Assembly: GCA_002340355.1 (NCBI GenBank)
Contig: DDLX01000027.1
Location: forward strand, 124,001 to 188,000
Reading direction: 5' to 3'
From: Cytophagales bacterium UBA2561
Lineage (GTDB): Bacteria; Bacteroidota; Bacteroidia; Cytophagales; Thermoflexibacteraceae
DNA length: 64,000 nucleotides
Part shown: positions 44,131 through 53,354 of the stretch, piece after piece
Numbering within the stretch: position 1 is the first letter of the stretch
How the letters are laid out: each line of letters starts with the position of its first letter
Notes under the pieces: generated by a model
What the model was told of the DNA's origin: nothing
The model's input: the letters and a program-made list of their open reading frames with translations, nothing else
Databases searched by the model: none
Program-made: the position numbers and the translations under genes

Positions 44131-44898
44131 ATGAATCAATTTCCGTCCTTACGATTAGTTGTTAATTTTATATTAATCGTTTTTTTTATGACGGCTTGTC
44201 AAAATACATCAAGTGAGTTCCATCAAGCCAATACCTCCTCAGATTTCGAAGAACCAACCCAACGAGTAATTCTTTTATTGGATTTGTCTGGAAGTATGCG
44301 AGGCACGCCATTAAAACAACTCAAAAAATTTGCTCATCAGGTCATTGACTCTACCTTAGAATACAATACTCAAGTGGCTATTCGAGGTTTTAGTACAAAT
44401 TGCCAGATGCCGTTTTCTGTTCAACAAAATTTCACCCAAAATGCCGACCAACTACACTACTGTATTGACTCGCTCAAAGCCAATGGAAATACGCCATTAG
44501 TAGAAGCCATTGAAAAAACAATTCAAGAAACACTCCAAATTATTGAGCCAAACGAACACATTTTAATTTATTTGGTCTCGGATGGAAAACCAACTTGTCG
44601 TACGCTTCAACAAAAAATACAAGAATTTTTGACTGATGAACGTATCATTTTTTATATTATCGGTTATGGCATCGAACAATTATCTGATTTTGCTCGTCAG
44701 TTACAAACGCTCTCCAATTCTTCAGGTGGAGAATATATGTGGATGGCAGCAGGCGCCTCAATTACAGCCTTTTCCGTTTATCAACAACACCAAAACTTGA
44801 AACAACAAAACGAAACCTATAGACACCAAGTCATTAAAAATGGTAGTCGTTATCAGAATCAAAATATCCGCTCTTCAAGCTCCAATGCAGGAAAATAA
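44131..44898 (+). CDS. VWA-domain lipoprotein
   Basis: A 255-aa protein. The N-terminal signal ends in a lipobox, FFMTACQN, so it is probably lipid-anchored after processing by Lgt. A von Willebrand A domain follows with a complete MIDAS: LLDLSGSMRGTP (DxSxS), the Thr in ANGNTPLVEAI, and the Asp in IYLVSDGKPT. The tail is Gln/Asn-rich. VWA lipoproteins bind partners through a metal ion; the partner is unknown. The ATG at 44131 is chosen because it begins directly with the signal sequence; the frame upstream to 44080 is unrelated. Confidence 0.85.
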   Translation: MNQFPSLRLVVNFILIVFFMTACQNTSSEFHQANTSSDFEEPTQRVILLLDLSGSMRGTPLKQLKKFAHQVIDSTLEYNTQVAIRGFSTNCQMPFSVQQNFTQNADQLHYCIDSLKANGNTPLVEAIEKTIQETLQIIEPNEHILIYLVSDGKPTCRTLQQKIQEFLTDERIIFYIIGYGIEQLSDFARQLQTLSNSSGGEYMWMAAGASITAFSVYQQHQNLKQQNETYRHQVIKNGSRYQNQNIRSSSSNAGK

Positions 44899-44959
44899 AA
44901 TATCTATTTCCGCTATTTGCCAAGCCTGAAAAACTTGGCAATATTTCCTTAGAAGTTGT

Positions 44960-45850
44960 TTACTTTACTCCAAAAGCCCTTAAAATATTAAATCCAAAGT
45001 GAATATCTCCATCACCCCAAGACTGAGTCGTTCCTGTAATAAATCCTGATTCATGTAAGGCAGTAGAATTACTCAAATGCAACTGAAAAACATGACCTCC
45101 TGTTTCAATATCAACACCCAATGAAATCGAATTTTTAGGTGCTAAACCATTGATTTTAGGTAAATCATCTTCAGAATTAAGTAAAAAAACATATTCACCA
45201 GTCAAAGCAGTTCGCTGGCTAATTTTCAGACGACCCGCTATTCCCAAAGCAAAAATATCATTCGATTCACTTTCTTTCTCAACTAAATTTTTGTGAACTA
45301 CCGAAGGGGATATTTGCATCGAAAATCCATCGCTAAATTTCCGCCCAATAATCAATTGATGGGTATAAAAAACTCGGTTTGGAAAATCATAATCTCGTTC
45401 AGAATTTGGAAAATCTGCCGTCCGAATTCCTAAATTAGCATACCAAAGTAAGGAAATAGGCATTTGAACTTTACCTGTACTTTGACGTAACAATTTATAT
45501 TTAAAATAACCCTCGTAAACTTTTTGATAATTACTCCGAGAAACTCCTAACATAAATCGGTCAGTTAATCCATATTCCAAACTAAAACGAATTAGAGCGG
45601 GTCCATCTAATCCAAATAATTCTTGAAACCCACCACTTAGTACCCCAAACCGATGTGAAATTCGGAAGTCTAAATTACCTTTATGTGTATTTTCAAGTGA
45701 ATGTAAATTAATCACTCGTGAACTTTTGAAAGATGATGAAATGTACTGGGTTTCTTTATCAGTAGCCTCTGACATCAATTCGTCTAAATCCTGTGAATAC
45801 CCATTAAGATAAAGAAAGAAAATCCCAAAAAAACCGATTATGTTTTTCAT
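44960..45850 (-). CDS. DUF5777 family outer-membrane beta-barrel
   Basis: A 296-aa exported protein with a signal peptide (MKNIIGFFGIFFLYLNGYSQ) and a barrel body. The early NLDFRISHRFGVLSGGFQEL and IRFSLEYGLTDRFMLGVSRS stretches are typical of DUF5777. Its C-terminal strand is DGDIHFGFNILRAFGVK. The family is often found near c-type cytochrome or YceI-type genes; here no such neighbour is visible. Function is unknown. Confidence 0.82.
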   Translation of the reverse strand: MKNIIGFFGIFFLYLNGYSQDLDELMSEATDKETQYISSSFKSSRVINLHSLENTHKGNLDFRISHRFGVLSGGFQELFGLDGPALIRFSLEYGLTDRFMLGVSRSNYQKVYEGYFKYKLLRQSTGKVQMPISLLWYANLGIRTADFPNSERDYDFPNRVFYTHQLIIGRKFSDGFSMQISPSVVHKNLVEKESESNDIFALGIAGRLKISQRTALTGEYVFLLNSEDDLPKINGLAPKNSISLGVDIETGGHVFQLHLSNSTALHESGFITGTTQSWGDGDIHFGFNILRAFGVK

Positions 45851-46097
45851 AAATTATCTATATTTTAATTTGTTCTGAGAAGAAAAGCAATTTATCAAAC
45901 TTGTTCCATAAATACCAATTCAAGCTCTAATTCGGATTTAAGTTTGAAAAATTTGATTTCGAATCTTGTAATATGAAGAATATACGGTTATGCCTGATTT
46001 TGAGAACAAAAGCCCTAATTTTATCAAAGGCTTTCTCAAAACCTTATTTTTTTGAGTAACTTGCCCCAAAATTATCTAATGAACGAATTTGATACGG

Positions 46098-46706
46098 ATG
46101 GATACTATTTATAACACCGAACAAGAGAAGCTAATTTTGAAAGAATATGGGCGTAATGTCCAGAAGTTAGTACGTTATATTTCGACCCTCGAAACCCGTA
46201 AAGAGCGTACGGAGGCAGCTCATGCTTTGATCGCTCTTATGCGACAATTAAACCCCTCAGTGCGAGAACATAACGATAATATTCAACGTATTTGGGATCA
46301 TTTGTATGTAATGGCAGATTTTGAGTTAGATATTGATTCACCTTATCCCGTCCCTTCACCTGAAACTCTTCATCAAAAGCCACAATCATTAGGCTACCGA
46401 AAAACAGAACCCATTTTTAAACATTACGGGCGTAACCTCGAATTATTAATTGAAAAAGCGATTCAACTTGAAAATCCTGAAGAACAAAAAATGGCAATTA
46501 TTCATATTGTCAAATTAATGAAGTCTTTTTATGGTTCTTGGACAAAGGATAATATTGAAGATTCCGTAATTGTTACCCAATTAGATAGATTATCCAAAGG
46601 AAGAATTAAGCTATCTGCCGAAGAAATTCGAGCTGAACTTAATCGTCAAAAAAGCCGTAATAATTCTGGTCGAAGTCGTCGTAATCAACACAATAGACGT
46701 AAGTAA
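46098..46706 (+). CDS. DUF4290 family protein
   Basis: A 202-aa soluble protein with EYGRNVQKLVRYISTLETRK near the start, the family hallmark, and a second related repeat, HYGRNLELLIEKAIQLENPE, showing internal duplication. The C-terminal tail is basic (KSRNNSGRSRRNQHNRRK) and could bind RNA. The ATG at 46098 is used; TTG at 46089 in frame is the alternative. DUF4290 is widespread in Bacteroidota, and its role is not established. It is 39 bp upstream of the ABC ATPase. Confidence 0.85.
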   Translation: MDTIYNTEQEKLILKEYGRNVQKLVRYISTLETRKERTEAAHALIALMRQLNPSVREHNDNIQRIWDHLYVMADFELDIDSPYPVPSPETLHQKPQSLGYRKTEPIFKHYGRNLELLIEKAIQLENPEEQKMAIIHIVKLMKSFYGSWTKDNIEDSVIVTQLDRLSKGRIKLSAEEIRAELNRQKSRNNSGRSRRNQHNRRK

Positions 46707-46745
46707 AATCTCAAAAAGACTTTATTTTTTCAGCAAAATCAATTC

Positions 46746-47426
46746 ATGGAAAATATCCTCAAGGTTGAAAATTTGACGAAAACCTACCAAACTGGAGATA
46801 AAACTTTAACCGTTTTACAGAATGTTTCTTTTGCCATTCCGCAAGGGGCAACCTGTGCCATTGTAGGTTCGTCAGGAAGTGGAAAGACCACATTATTAGG
46901 ACTTTGTGCAGGTTTGGATAAAGCTACGTCAGGCGAAGTAGAATTGCAAGGCATCAAATTACACACCCTTAACGAAGATGAACGGGCACAAATTCGAAGT
47001 CAGTTTGTAGGATTTATTTTTCAGAATTTTCAATTAATGCCTACCCTAACTGCTTTGGAAAACGTCATGATTCCAATGGAATTGCAAGGACAGAAAAATG
47101 CTCGGTCAAAAGCTCATGAATTGTTGGATAGAGTCGGGCTTGCAGAGCGTCATGACCATTATCCTACCGAACTTTCTGGGGGTGAACAACAACGGGTTGC
47201 TTTGGCAAGGGCTTTTTCCAATAATCCCAAAATTTTATTTGCAGATGAACCCACAGGAAATTTAGATGAAGAAACAGGACAAAAAGTAGAAAAATTATTA
47301 TTTGACCTCAACCGAGAGGCTGGAACAACCTTAATTTTGGTTACCCATGACCTCGAATTGGCTCAAAAAACACAACAAATTATTCGGATTAAAGGAGGGA
47401 AAATTATTGAAAATACAGTAAAATAA
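46746..47426 (+). CDS. ABC transporter ATP-binding protein (LolD/YbbA-like)
   Basis: A 226-aa ATPase. Walker A GSSGSGKTT is at residues 41-49, Q-loop FIFQNFQLMPTLTALENV, signature LSGGEQQRVALARAF, Walker B ILFADEPTGNLD, and the H-loop VTHD. The PTGNLDEETG ending and size place it in the MacB/LolD/YbbA (3.A.1.125/122) cluster. No permease gene is adjacent: the next gene encodes a Uma2 nuclease. It must therefore pair with a permease elsewhere or act alone. Confidence 0.9.
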   Translation: MENILKVENLTKTYQTGDKTLTVLQNVSFAIPQGATCAIVGSSGSGKTTLLGLCAGLDKATSGEVELQGIKLHTLNEDERAQIRSQFVGFIFQNFQLMPTLTALENVMIPMELQGQKNARSKAHELLDRVGLAERHDHYPTELSGGEQQRVALARAFSNNPKILFADEPTGNLDEETGQKVEKLLFDLNREAGTTLILVTHDLELAQKTQQIIRIKGGKIIENTVK

Positions 47427-47582
47427 ATCCTGTAAAATACTGATTATCAAGTTAAATATTTTTGTTAGTATTCTTACACTTAAGATTAATACCAGTGGGG
47501 AATGAGGTTTCTTTGAAAACTAACAAAAATCCGCAATTTTCAGTTAAGCTTAGATGAGTTTCTGTCAAAAAATCACGTAAAA

Positions 47583-48143
47583 ATGGATACGATTTCAAAA
47601 AGTTGGATTTATGAAGAAGTAGAAGGAAAACCGATTTATTACAAAGGTTATCAAGAAAAATCAACTCAAAATCAAGCCACTGAAAAAATGGGAAGTAGTT
47701 ATTTACAATCCTTGATTATCACCGAATTAGTATTCTTTTTACGTTCCCATCTTGGGAAAGAATTTCAAATTTTGACCAATGAATTAGGTTTAAAATTTGG
47801 TCAAAAATCCCGAAGGTCAGCCGATATTGCGATTTATACCAAAGACAAATTAGCCAATCAAAAACCGACTAATAAATATTTGGAAATCCCTCCCGATATA
47901 GTTTTAGAAATTGATACCAAAGCCGAACTAAGCGAATTGCAAGACCCATTCAGTTATTACCACAAAAAAACGGATGAATTATTAAATTTTGGGGTGCAAA
48001 AAGTAATTTGGATTTTTACAGATTCGCAGAAAATTATGGTATCTGAAAAAAATAAACCTTGGCTTACTGTAAACTGGACAGATGAAGTAGAAATTATCCA
48101 AAACCTGACCGTAAACATACAGGATTTATTAGACCAAATTTAA
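47583..48143 (+). CDS. Uma2 family (DUF820) PD-(D/E)XK nuclease-like protein
   Basis: A 186-aa protein with the fold order of Uma2 endonuclease-like proteins: an N-terminal helix, FQILTNELGLKFGQKSRRSA, the acidic residue in RSADIAIYTKDK (Asp), and PPDIVLEIDTKAELSE (Glu-x-Asp-x-Lys region). Catalytic residues appear intact. These proteins are abundant in Cyanobacteria and Bacteroidota, and their biological role is not clear. It is convergent with rplT across a strong terminator. Confidence 0.85.
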   Translation: MDTISKSWIYEEVEGKPIYYKGYQEKSTQNQATEKMGSSYLQSLIITELVFFLRSHLGKEFQILTNELGLKFGQKSRRSADIAIYTKDKLANQKPTNKYLEIPPDIVLEIDTKAELSELQDPFSYYHKKTDELLNFGVQKVIWIFTDSQKIMVSEKNKPWLTVNWTDEVEIIQNLTVNIQDLLDQI

Positions 48144-48175
48144 TCATACCTCAAGAAAAAATAATTCAAAATAAA

Positions 48176-48203
48176 AAAAGGCTTTCATCTCTGAAAGCCT
48201 TTT
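48176..48203. terminator. Bidirectional terminator between Uma2 and rplT genes
   Basis: aaaaggctttca (48176-48187), loop tctc, tgaaagcctttt (48192-48203): a 12-bp perfect stem with A and T runs on either side. Confidence 0.9.
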
Positions 48204-48225
48204 ACTTTTTTCAAAAAAATAGAAA

Positions 48226-48576
48226 CTATGCGTCTTTAACTTTATCGACCACCGCTTTGAATGCTTCAGGATGGTTCATGGCTAAGTCAGCTAATACTTT
48301 TCGGTTTAAATCAATATTTGCTTTTTTGGCTTTACCCATAAATTGCGAATAAGACAAACCGTGCAAACGTGCGCCTGCATTGATACGCTGAATCCATAAT
48401 CGACGGAATTCACGTTTTTTGACTTTGCGGTCACGGTAAGCATACTGCAAACCTTTTTCTACCGCATTTTTAGCTACTGTCCAGACATTTTTTCGTCTTC
48501 CCCAATAGCCCTTGGCTAATTTGAGGGTTCTTTTACGTCGCGCTCGTGAGGCGACAGCATTTACGGAACGTGGCAT
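48226..48576 (-). CDS. rplT: 50S ribosomal protein L20
   Basis: A 116-aa ribosomal protein with the family start MPRSVNAVASRARRKRTLKL, followed by AKGYWGRRKNVWTVAKNAV and INAGARLHGLSYSQFMG. It is needed for early 50S assembly. It lies downstream of rpmI, 118 bp apart, in the conserved rpmI-rplT order. infC, which often starts this operon, is not present. Confidence 0.98.
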   Translation of the reverse strand: MPRSVNAVASRARRKRTLKLAKGYWGRRKNVWTVAKNAVEKGLQYAYRDRKVKKREFRRLWIQRINAGARLHGLSYSQFMGKAKKANIDLNRKVLADLAMNHPEAFKAVVDKVKDA

Positions 48577-48694
48577 AATTTGTTACATTTTTGACGGATG
48601 GCGAATTTATTAAACAATGTGATTATCAATTACTTAAAACCATCAATCGGGTAATGAATAAAAACCAATTTAAAAAAATAAAACAACAAGCTAA

Positions 48695-48892
48695 TTATCC
48701 AATTCGGAGCAACTGCTTGATATTGTTTTCATCTGACTTATGAACTAAACCAGCTTTAGTTAAACGACGCTTACGTTTAGTTGACTTTTTGGTCAAAATA
48801 TGACTTTTGAAAGCGTGCTTGCGTTTAATTTTACCAGAACCTGTTAGCTTAAATCGCTTTTTAGCTCCTGAACAAGGTTTAACTTTAGGCAT
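48695..48892 (-). CDS. rpmI: 50S ribosomal protein L35
   Basis: A 65-aa basic protein starting MPKVKPCSGAKKRFKLTGSG, the normal length for L35. It has the typical KRKHAFKSHILTKKSTKRKR centre. The ATG at 48892 is used; the longer frame to 48946 adds residues not found in L35 and covers the promoter. Its upstream neighbour is a ferredoxin gene, not infC. Confidence 0.97.
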   Translation of the reverse strand: MPKVKPCSGAKKRFKLTGSGKIKRKHAFKSHILTKKSTKRKRRLTKAGLVHKSDENNIKQLLRIG

Positions 48893-48935
48893 TGTATTGT
48901 AAATTAAAATAATTCGAAATCCAATTTTAAGAGCG

Positions 48936-48943
48936 CAAAAGTA
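48936..48943 (-). promoter_or_regulatory. -7 box for rpmI-rplT
   Basis: Plus-strand caaaagta is tacttttg on the minus strand, a TAnnTTTG match, 43 bp upstream of the L35 start. This supports a transcript that starts without infC. Confidence 0.6.
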
Positions 48944-49066
48944 CAAATAAAAATAAAAATGTCCGAATTTTTCAAACTTTAAATTTTCAAACTCATAAGA
49001 ATTAAACCATTATAAAATTTTATAAATCATCCATTCAGATGGTTCAAGTCAATTGTTCTAACAAAA

Positions 49067-49099
49067 AAACCTACCCAATCGTTAAAATTTGGTAGGTTT
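49067..49099 (-). terminator. Terminator after the ferredoxin gene
   Basis: aaacctacc (49067-49075) pairs with ggtaggttt (49091-49099), a 9-bp stem with T-rich sequence on the minus-strand exit side. It separates the ferredoxin gene from rpmI-rplT. Confidence 0.8.
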
Positions 49100-49123
49100 A
49101 AAATCATATTTATCTAAAACTAC

Positions 49124-49444
49124 TTAGTCATCTTCACCCAAAAGTCGGATAACCATCTGATGATTACTATCATTCGGACGAATCTGACAGGCTAAACGAC
49201 TATTCTCCTCAGTATTAAACAAAGTATCTAACATTTCTTCCTCTGCTTCAGTGCGCTCACCAACTTCTCCTTCCAAGACTTCAATATGACAAGTCGCACA
49301 AAGTGCCATTCCTCCACAAATTGCCTCAATCGGATATTCGTAAGATTTTAAAATTTCCATCAAGTTCATACCCATATCCGTAGGTACTTCTAAAGGTGTG
49401 CGTTCTCCGCTTTCCTCCTCCATATAAATCGTGATGTTCTCCAT
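49124..49444 (-). CDS. Adrenodoxin-type 2Fe-2S ferredoxin
   Basis: A 106-aa electron carrier. The cluster ligands are Cys43, Cys49 and Cys52 in CGGMALCATCH, plus Cys86 in SRLACQIRP, the C-x5-C-x2-C...C order of Isc-type/putidaredoxin ferredoxins. The acidic loop ERTEAEEEML is a usual docking surface. It may serve Fe-S assembly or a P450/oxygenase; the partner is not visible. It is monocistronic with its own -7 box. Confidence 0.93.
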   Translation of the reverse strand: MENITIYMEEESGERTPLEVPTDMGMNLMEILKSYEYPIEAICGGMALCATCHIEVLEGEVGERTEAEEEMLDTLFNTEENSRLACQIRPNDSNHQMVIRLLGEDD

Positions 49445-49484
49445 TTTTTTAGGATTTCAAATTTCACCATAAAAGGTAAGGGCG

Positions 49485-49492
49485 CAAAAATA
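49485..49492 (-). promoter_or_regulatory. -7 box for the ferredoxin gene
   Basis: Plus-strand caaaaata is tatttttg on the minus strand (TAnnTTTG), 40 bp upstream of the start codon. Confidence 0.5.
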
Positions 49493-49805
49493 AGAAAGAC
49501 TTCTTTTCTTTTGATAGACCATTACGGTTGTTTATCGAAAAAAAGAAAATTATCTTCTCAAAATTGATTTCAAAGCTCCTCTAAAAATATAATAAAATGC
49601 ATTATTACTTAGTAACATTTTCTTCATACCACCAATACATTTTATAGTCTTTTTTACAGAAAATAGGACAAAATATCCTCTTTTTTAACCCTTACTCTTC
49701 TCAAAGTACCCGAAAAATTAATAATAGAATAAGAATAAAACCCTATTTGTGAATTATATTTGTCAAGGTAGCATACATCCAAATATTAAAAAAATCAAAA
49801 CAAAT
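49493..49805. other. AT-rich region between ferredoxin and ppc
   Basis: About 310 bp without a gene between divergently transcribed genes. Apart from the two promoter boxes (49485 on the minus strand, 49755 on the plus strand) I see nothing in it. Confidence 0.5.
49755..49762 (+). promoter_or_regulatory. -7 box for ppc
   Basis: tatatttg matches TAnnTTTG and lies 43 bp before the ATG at 49806. No clear -33 element is seen. Confidence 0.55.
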
Positions 49806-52538
49806 ATGACGACCACAGATGCACTGATTAATCCCCAAAAAATCGAAGCAGATGCCGAATTTTTGTTGGGTTGTTTCCAAGAGGTTCTCAAAGAAACAGG
49901 CGACCACGAACTTGCCGAAAGCCTCGAAAAACCCGAAATTGAAATTCAACCCCTTCGGACTGCACAAGTTTACTCGATGGTATTTCAATTGTTGAATATG
50001 GTCGAAGAAAATGCCGCCGCACAATATCGGCGATCTCTCGAAACCGAACACGGCTTAAAGCATTTATCAGGACTTTGGGGCAAAAATTTTGATACGCTCA
50101 AAACAGCAGGTGTTTTACCCGAAACAATCGCCAAAGCCTTATCTGAAATTCGGATTGAACCTGTTTTGACTGCTCACCCTACCGAAGCTAAACGTTCAAC
50201 TGTTTTGGAACACCATCGGGATTTGTATTTGCTTTTAGTCAAAAAAGAATATGGTGATTATTGGACTCCTTCCGAAAAACATGAAATTCGGGAAGAAATC
50301 AAGACTTCCTTAGAGCGACTTTGGCGCACAGGTGAGATTTTTCTGGAGAAGCCCAATGTAACTTCCGAATTGCAAAATGTAATTTATTACCTCCGAAATG
50401 TTTTCCCAATAGTCTTACCTATTTTGGATTTTCGATTGCGTCAGGCGTGGGAAGAGGCTCAATTTGACCCTAAGTTATTAGAGTCGGTGGATAGTTTACC
50501 TCGTGTTTCTTTTGGCGATTGGGTTGGTGGTGATAGGGATGGTCATCCGCTTGTAACTGCCGAAGTTACTCATTTTACACTCCACGAATTACGTAAAAAT
50601 GCCATTGAATTGATCGACCAACATTTGACGGATTTGGTCATCAAATTGAGTTTGTCCATGAATCGGCAAGAAACCCCCGATGATTTGCTCAATTACATTT
50701 ATAAATTATCAAATGAACTGGGTAAGAAAGGAGCAAAAGCCCTCAAACGAAATGCTGGAGAGCCTTGGCGACAATTTTTGAATTTGATACGCGTGAAGTT
50801 GCCAAATCCCAAAAACGAATCAAGCGGAAAATCTTACAAAAATGCTGATGAGTTGGTAACTGATTTGAAATTTATGTCTCAAACTCTCCGAGAAGTTGGA
50901 GCCGAACGCATTGTAAAGCAAGATATTGAGCCATTAATTCGGTTGGTCAAAACGTTTGGGTTTCATTTGGCGGTTTTAGATATTCGACAAAATAGTACTT
51001 TTCATGATAAAGCCATTTCGCAATTAATGAAAGTGGCGGGAGGTTTTGATAACACTAATTTTGCCGAATGGTCAGAAGAAAAACGCCTCCGATTTTTAAA
51101 TAAAGAATTAAGTTATCAGCGTCCATTTACACAAGCTGGAGTTTCGGTTGGAAAAGAAGCTGATGCCATTTTGAGTTGTTATAGAACAGTGGCTCAGTAC
51201 ATTAAAAAATATGGACAAGATGGAATAGGTTCGTTTATTATCAGTATGACCCGAAGTGTGTCCGATTTATTGACCGTTTATTTGTTGTGTCGAGAAGTGG
51301 GACTAACTTTTATGACTGACGAAGGTGCAGTTTGTCAAATGCCTGTTGTGCCGTTGTTCGAAACAGTCGATGACTTACAAGCCAGTCCAGAAATTTTACA
51401 AAACTTTTTGGAACATCCTATTACGCAAAGAAGCCTTGAGTTTCAACGTAAATCACAAAATGAAAAAATTCCTGTTCAACAAGTTATGGTTGGATATAGC
51501 GATAGTAATAAGGATGGGGGAATTTTTTCAGGGCTTTGGAATTTGAATCGGGCGCAAAACATATTGGCAGATATTGGCAAAGAAAAAGGTGTAAAATTAC
51601 GATTTTTTCACGGACGAGGCGGGACAGTTAGTCGAGGGGCGGGACCTACTCACCGCTTTATCAATGGTTTGCCTCACGATTCAATTAATGGTGATTTTCG
51701 ACTTACGGAACAAGGGGAAAGTATTTCTCAAAAATATGCCAACCGTTTAACCAATGCCTACAACTTGGAATTACTGTTAGCAGGTGTGACAGGAAAAACT
51801 TTACTTCATCAACATTTCGAAAAGACAGGACATATTTTAGATGATTTATTGGATGATTTAGCCGAAGAAAGTCGGGAAACTTACGCCAAACTCTTGCGAA
51901 CCGATGGATTTTTGCAATTTTTTGCTGAAGCTACTCCAATTGATGTTATCGAATCCAGTCGAATTGGCTCACGACCCGCCCGAAGAACAGGTAAACGAAG
52001 TTTAGGAGATTTACGAGCAATTCCTTGGGTTTTTAGTTGGAGTCAATCCCGATTTTATTTGTCGGGTTGGTTTGGAGTCGGAACAGCACTCGAAAACTTG
52101 CAACAAAATGACCCTGAAAAATTTGCGCTTCTCAAAAAACACGCTGTCGAATATGCTCCTTTTCGCTATATTTTAACCAATGTTAGTTCCAGTATTTTGA
52201 ATTCAGATACCGAAATTATGGAAGCCTACGCCAATATGATGACTGACGAAACGGTCAAAAAACGATTATTTGGAATGGTGATGGAAGAATTTGGGCGTGC
52301 CAGAAAAATGTTAGAATTGATTTATGGACAAACTTTAGAATCTCGTCGCCCCAAAACCGTAAGACTTTTAGGAATACGTAGCCGAAAACTCAAGGCATTG
52401 CATTTATATCAAATCCAACTGATTCAGACGTGGCGAAAACTAAAAGAAGAAGGTAAAACGAAGGAAGCTGAAAAAATGCTCTCTGAGTTATTACTTTCGG
52501 TCAATGCGATTGCGGGAGGTTTGCGAACTACAGGATAA
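49806..52538 (+). CDS. ppc: Phosphoenolpyruvate carboxylase
   Basis: A 910-aa cytoplasmic enzyme that forms oxaloacetate from PEP and bicarbonate, refilling the TCA cycle. Conserved blocks include PVLTAHPTEAKRSTVLEHH (catalytic His), GDWVGGDRDGHPLVT, LDIRQNS, MVGYSDSNKDGG, FFHGRGGTVSRGAGPTH and SRIGSRPARRTGKRSLGDLR. It ends AIAGGLRTTG, the usual C terminus. The ATG at 49806 is used; codons upstream in frame back to 49749 lie across the promoter box. It was probably the last host-backbone gene before the defence-like operon. Confidence 0.96.
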   Translation: MTTTDALINPQKIEADAEFLLGCFQEVLKETGDHELAESLEKPEIEIQPLRTAQVYSMVFQLLNMVEENAAAQYRRSLETEHGLKHLSGLWGKNFDTLKTAGVLPETIAKALSEIRIEPVLTAHPTEAKRSTVLEHHRDLYLLLVKKEYGDYWTPSEKHEIREEIKTSLERLWRTGEIFLEKPNVTSELQNVIYYLRNVFPIVLPILDFRLRQAWEEAQFDPKLLESVDSLPRVSFGDWVGGDRDGHPLVTAEVTHFTLHELRKNAIELIDQHLTDLVIKLSLSMNRQETPDDLLNYIYKLSNELGKKGAKALKRNAGEPWRQFLNLIRVKLPNPKNESSGKSYKNADELVTDLKFMSQTLREVGAERIVKQDIEPLIRLVKTFGFHLAVLDIRQNSTFHDKAISQLMKVAGGFDNTNFAEWSEEKRLRFLNKELSYQRPFTQAGVSVGKEADAILSCYRTVAQYIKKYGQDGIGSFIISMTRSVSDLLTVYLLCREVGLTFMTDEGAVCQMPVVPLFETVDDLQASPEILQNFLEHPITQRSLEFQRKSQNEKIPVQQVMVGYSDSNKDGGIFSGLWNLNRAQNILADIGKEKGVKLRFFHGRGGTVSRGAGPTHRFINGLPHDSINGDFRLTEQGESISQKYANRLTNAYNLELLLAGVTGKTLLHQHFEKTGHILDDLLDDLAEESRETYAKLLRTDGFLQFFAEATPIDVIESSRIGSRPARRTGKRSLGDLRAIPWVFSWSQSRFYLSGWFGVGTALENLQQNDPEKFALLKKHAVEYAPFRYILTNVSSSILNSDTEIMEAYANMMTDETVKKRLFGMVMEEFGRARKMLELIYGQTLESRRPKTVRLLGIRSRKLKALHLYQIQLIQTWRKLKEEGKTKEAEKMLSELLLSVNAIAGGLRTTG

Positions 52539-52563
52539 AAAATCTTTGAAAAATAGTATAAAA

Positions 52564-52620
52564 TTGCTGGTGTCACTTCGTGCAAATACCTTTGTTATTT
52601 TAGCGTAGCGACACCAACAA
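52564..52620. repeat. Imperfect inverted repeat after ppc
   Basis: ttgctggtgtcacttcg (52564-52580) faces cgtagcgacaccaacaa (52604-52620), 14 of 17 positions complementary. There is no T-run, so it is not a standard terminator. It sits exactly between ppc and the defence-like operon and could mark an insertion boundary. The sequence tcgctacgc is also in the spacer near 8450. Confidence 0.5.
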
Positions 52621-52847
52621 AAAAACCATTCATAACAACCTAATAATCAATATTTAAGCATTTATGAATCCAACACAACAACAAATTCATTAATGAAGAT
52701 AGTTTTTCCGAAGTTTTTAAGTTATTAAAATTACAAAATTCCCATCTTCAAGAAATTAACCGTTTAAAAAATACTTTCATTCAAGGGAAACACGATATTG
52801 ATTTTGTACAACAATTAAGAACTCTGACTGATACTATTTTTGAAAAT

Positions 52848-53351
52848 TTGTCAAACTCTAAATCTCAAAACCAAATGATTGAAGTAACCGAATTAGCCAA
52901 TACGCTTTATACTGCTGTCATTGCAGGCTATGGCGTAGAATTGTTGAAAGGTGTAGGAATTAATTTTACCTACGACAAACTCAAACATTCAGATAAACTT
53001 AAGAAAATCAGCCAAAAAACAATTGATTTCTTGAAGGGGAAAGAGGAGGCTCATAAAGAAGTCAAACTTTTAAAATACGCTGTAAATGAGCAAGATAAAG
53101 AAGATTTTAAGGAACAATCCGAAACGGTCAAAGAAATCCTAAAAATGACCCTTGAAGATCATCCTGATTTCAAAAAAGAAATTGAGAATATCCTTAATGG
53201 ATTAGATGGGGAAACCAAAAACGAACTCAGCAAAGCCACACAGCATATTACTATCCAAAACTCTAAAAATGTTATGGTTGGAAATACGTTTGAAAAAATA
53301 GGTGGAAGTATCCAAATTGGAGATAATAGCGAAAATAAAAACGAAAAATAA
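52848..53351 (+). CDS. Helical protein with C-terminal beta-arch-like motif (putative effector); 5' end disrupted
   Basis: A soluble, mostly helical protein (MIEVTELANTLYTAVIAGYG, KVKLLKYA-type helices). The last 36 residues change character: ITIQNSKNVMVGNTFEKIGG then SIQIGD. This G/N-rich segment matches the first 30 residues of the STAND protein three genes downstream (IDNSKNIVSGSSFGNVEGNV). The reading frame is open upstream from 52668 (KFINEDSFSEVFKLLKL... in frame), but the only nearby ATG (52664, followed by NTQQQIH and a stop) is in another frame. The natural N terminus thus seems to be lost by a small frameshift near 52680. Possible present starts are TTG at 52848 or ATG at 52875. Function is unknown. 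Confidence 0.65.
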   Translation: MSNSKSQNQMIEVTELANTLYTAVIAGYGVELLKGVGINFTYDKLKHSDKLKKISQKTIDFLKGKEEAHKEVKLLKYAVNEQDKEDFKEQSETVKEILKMTLEDHPDFKKEIENILNGLDGETKNELSKATQHITIQNSKNVMVGNTFEKIGGSIQIGDNSENKNEK

Positions 53352-53354
53352 ATC

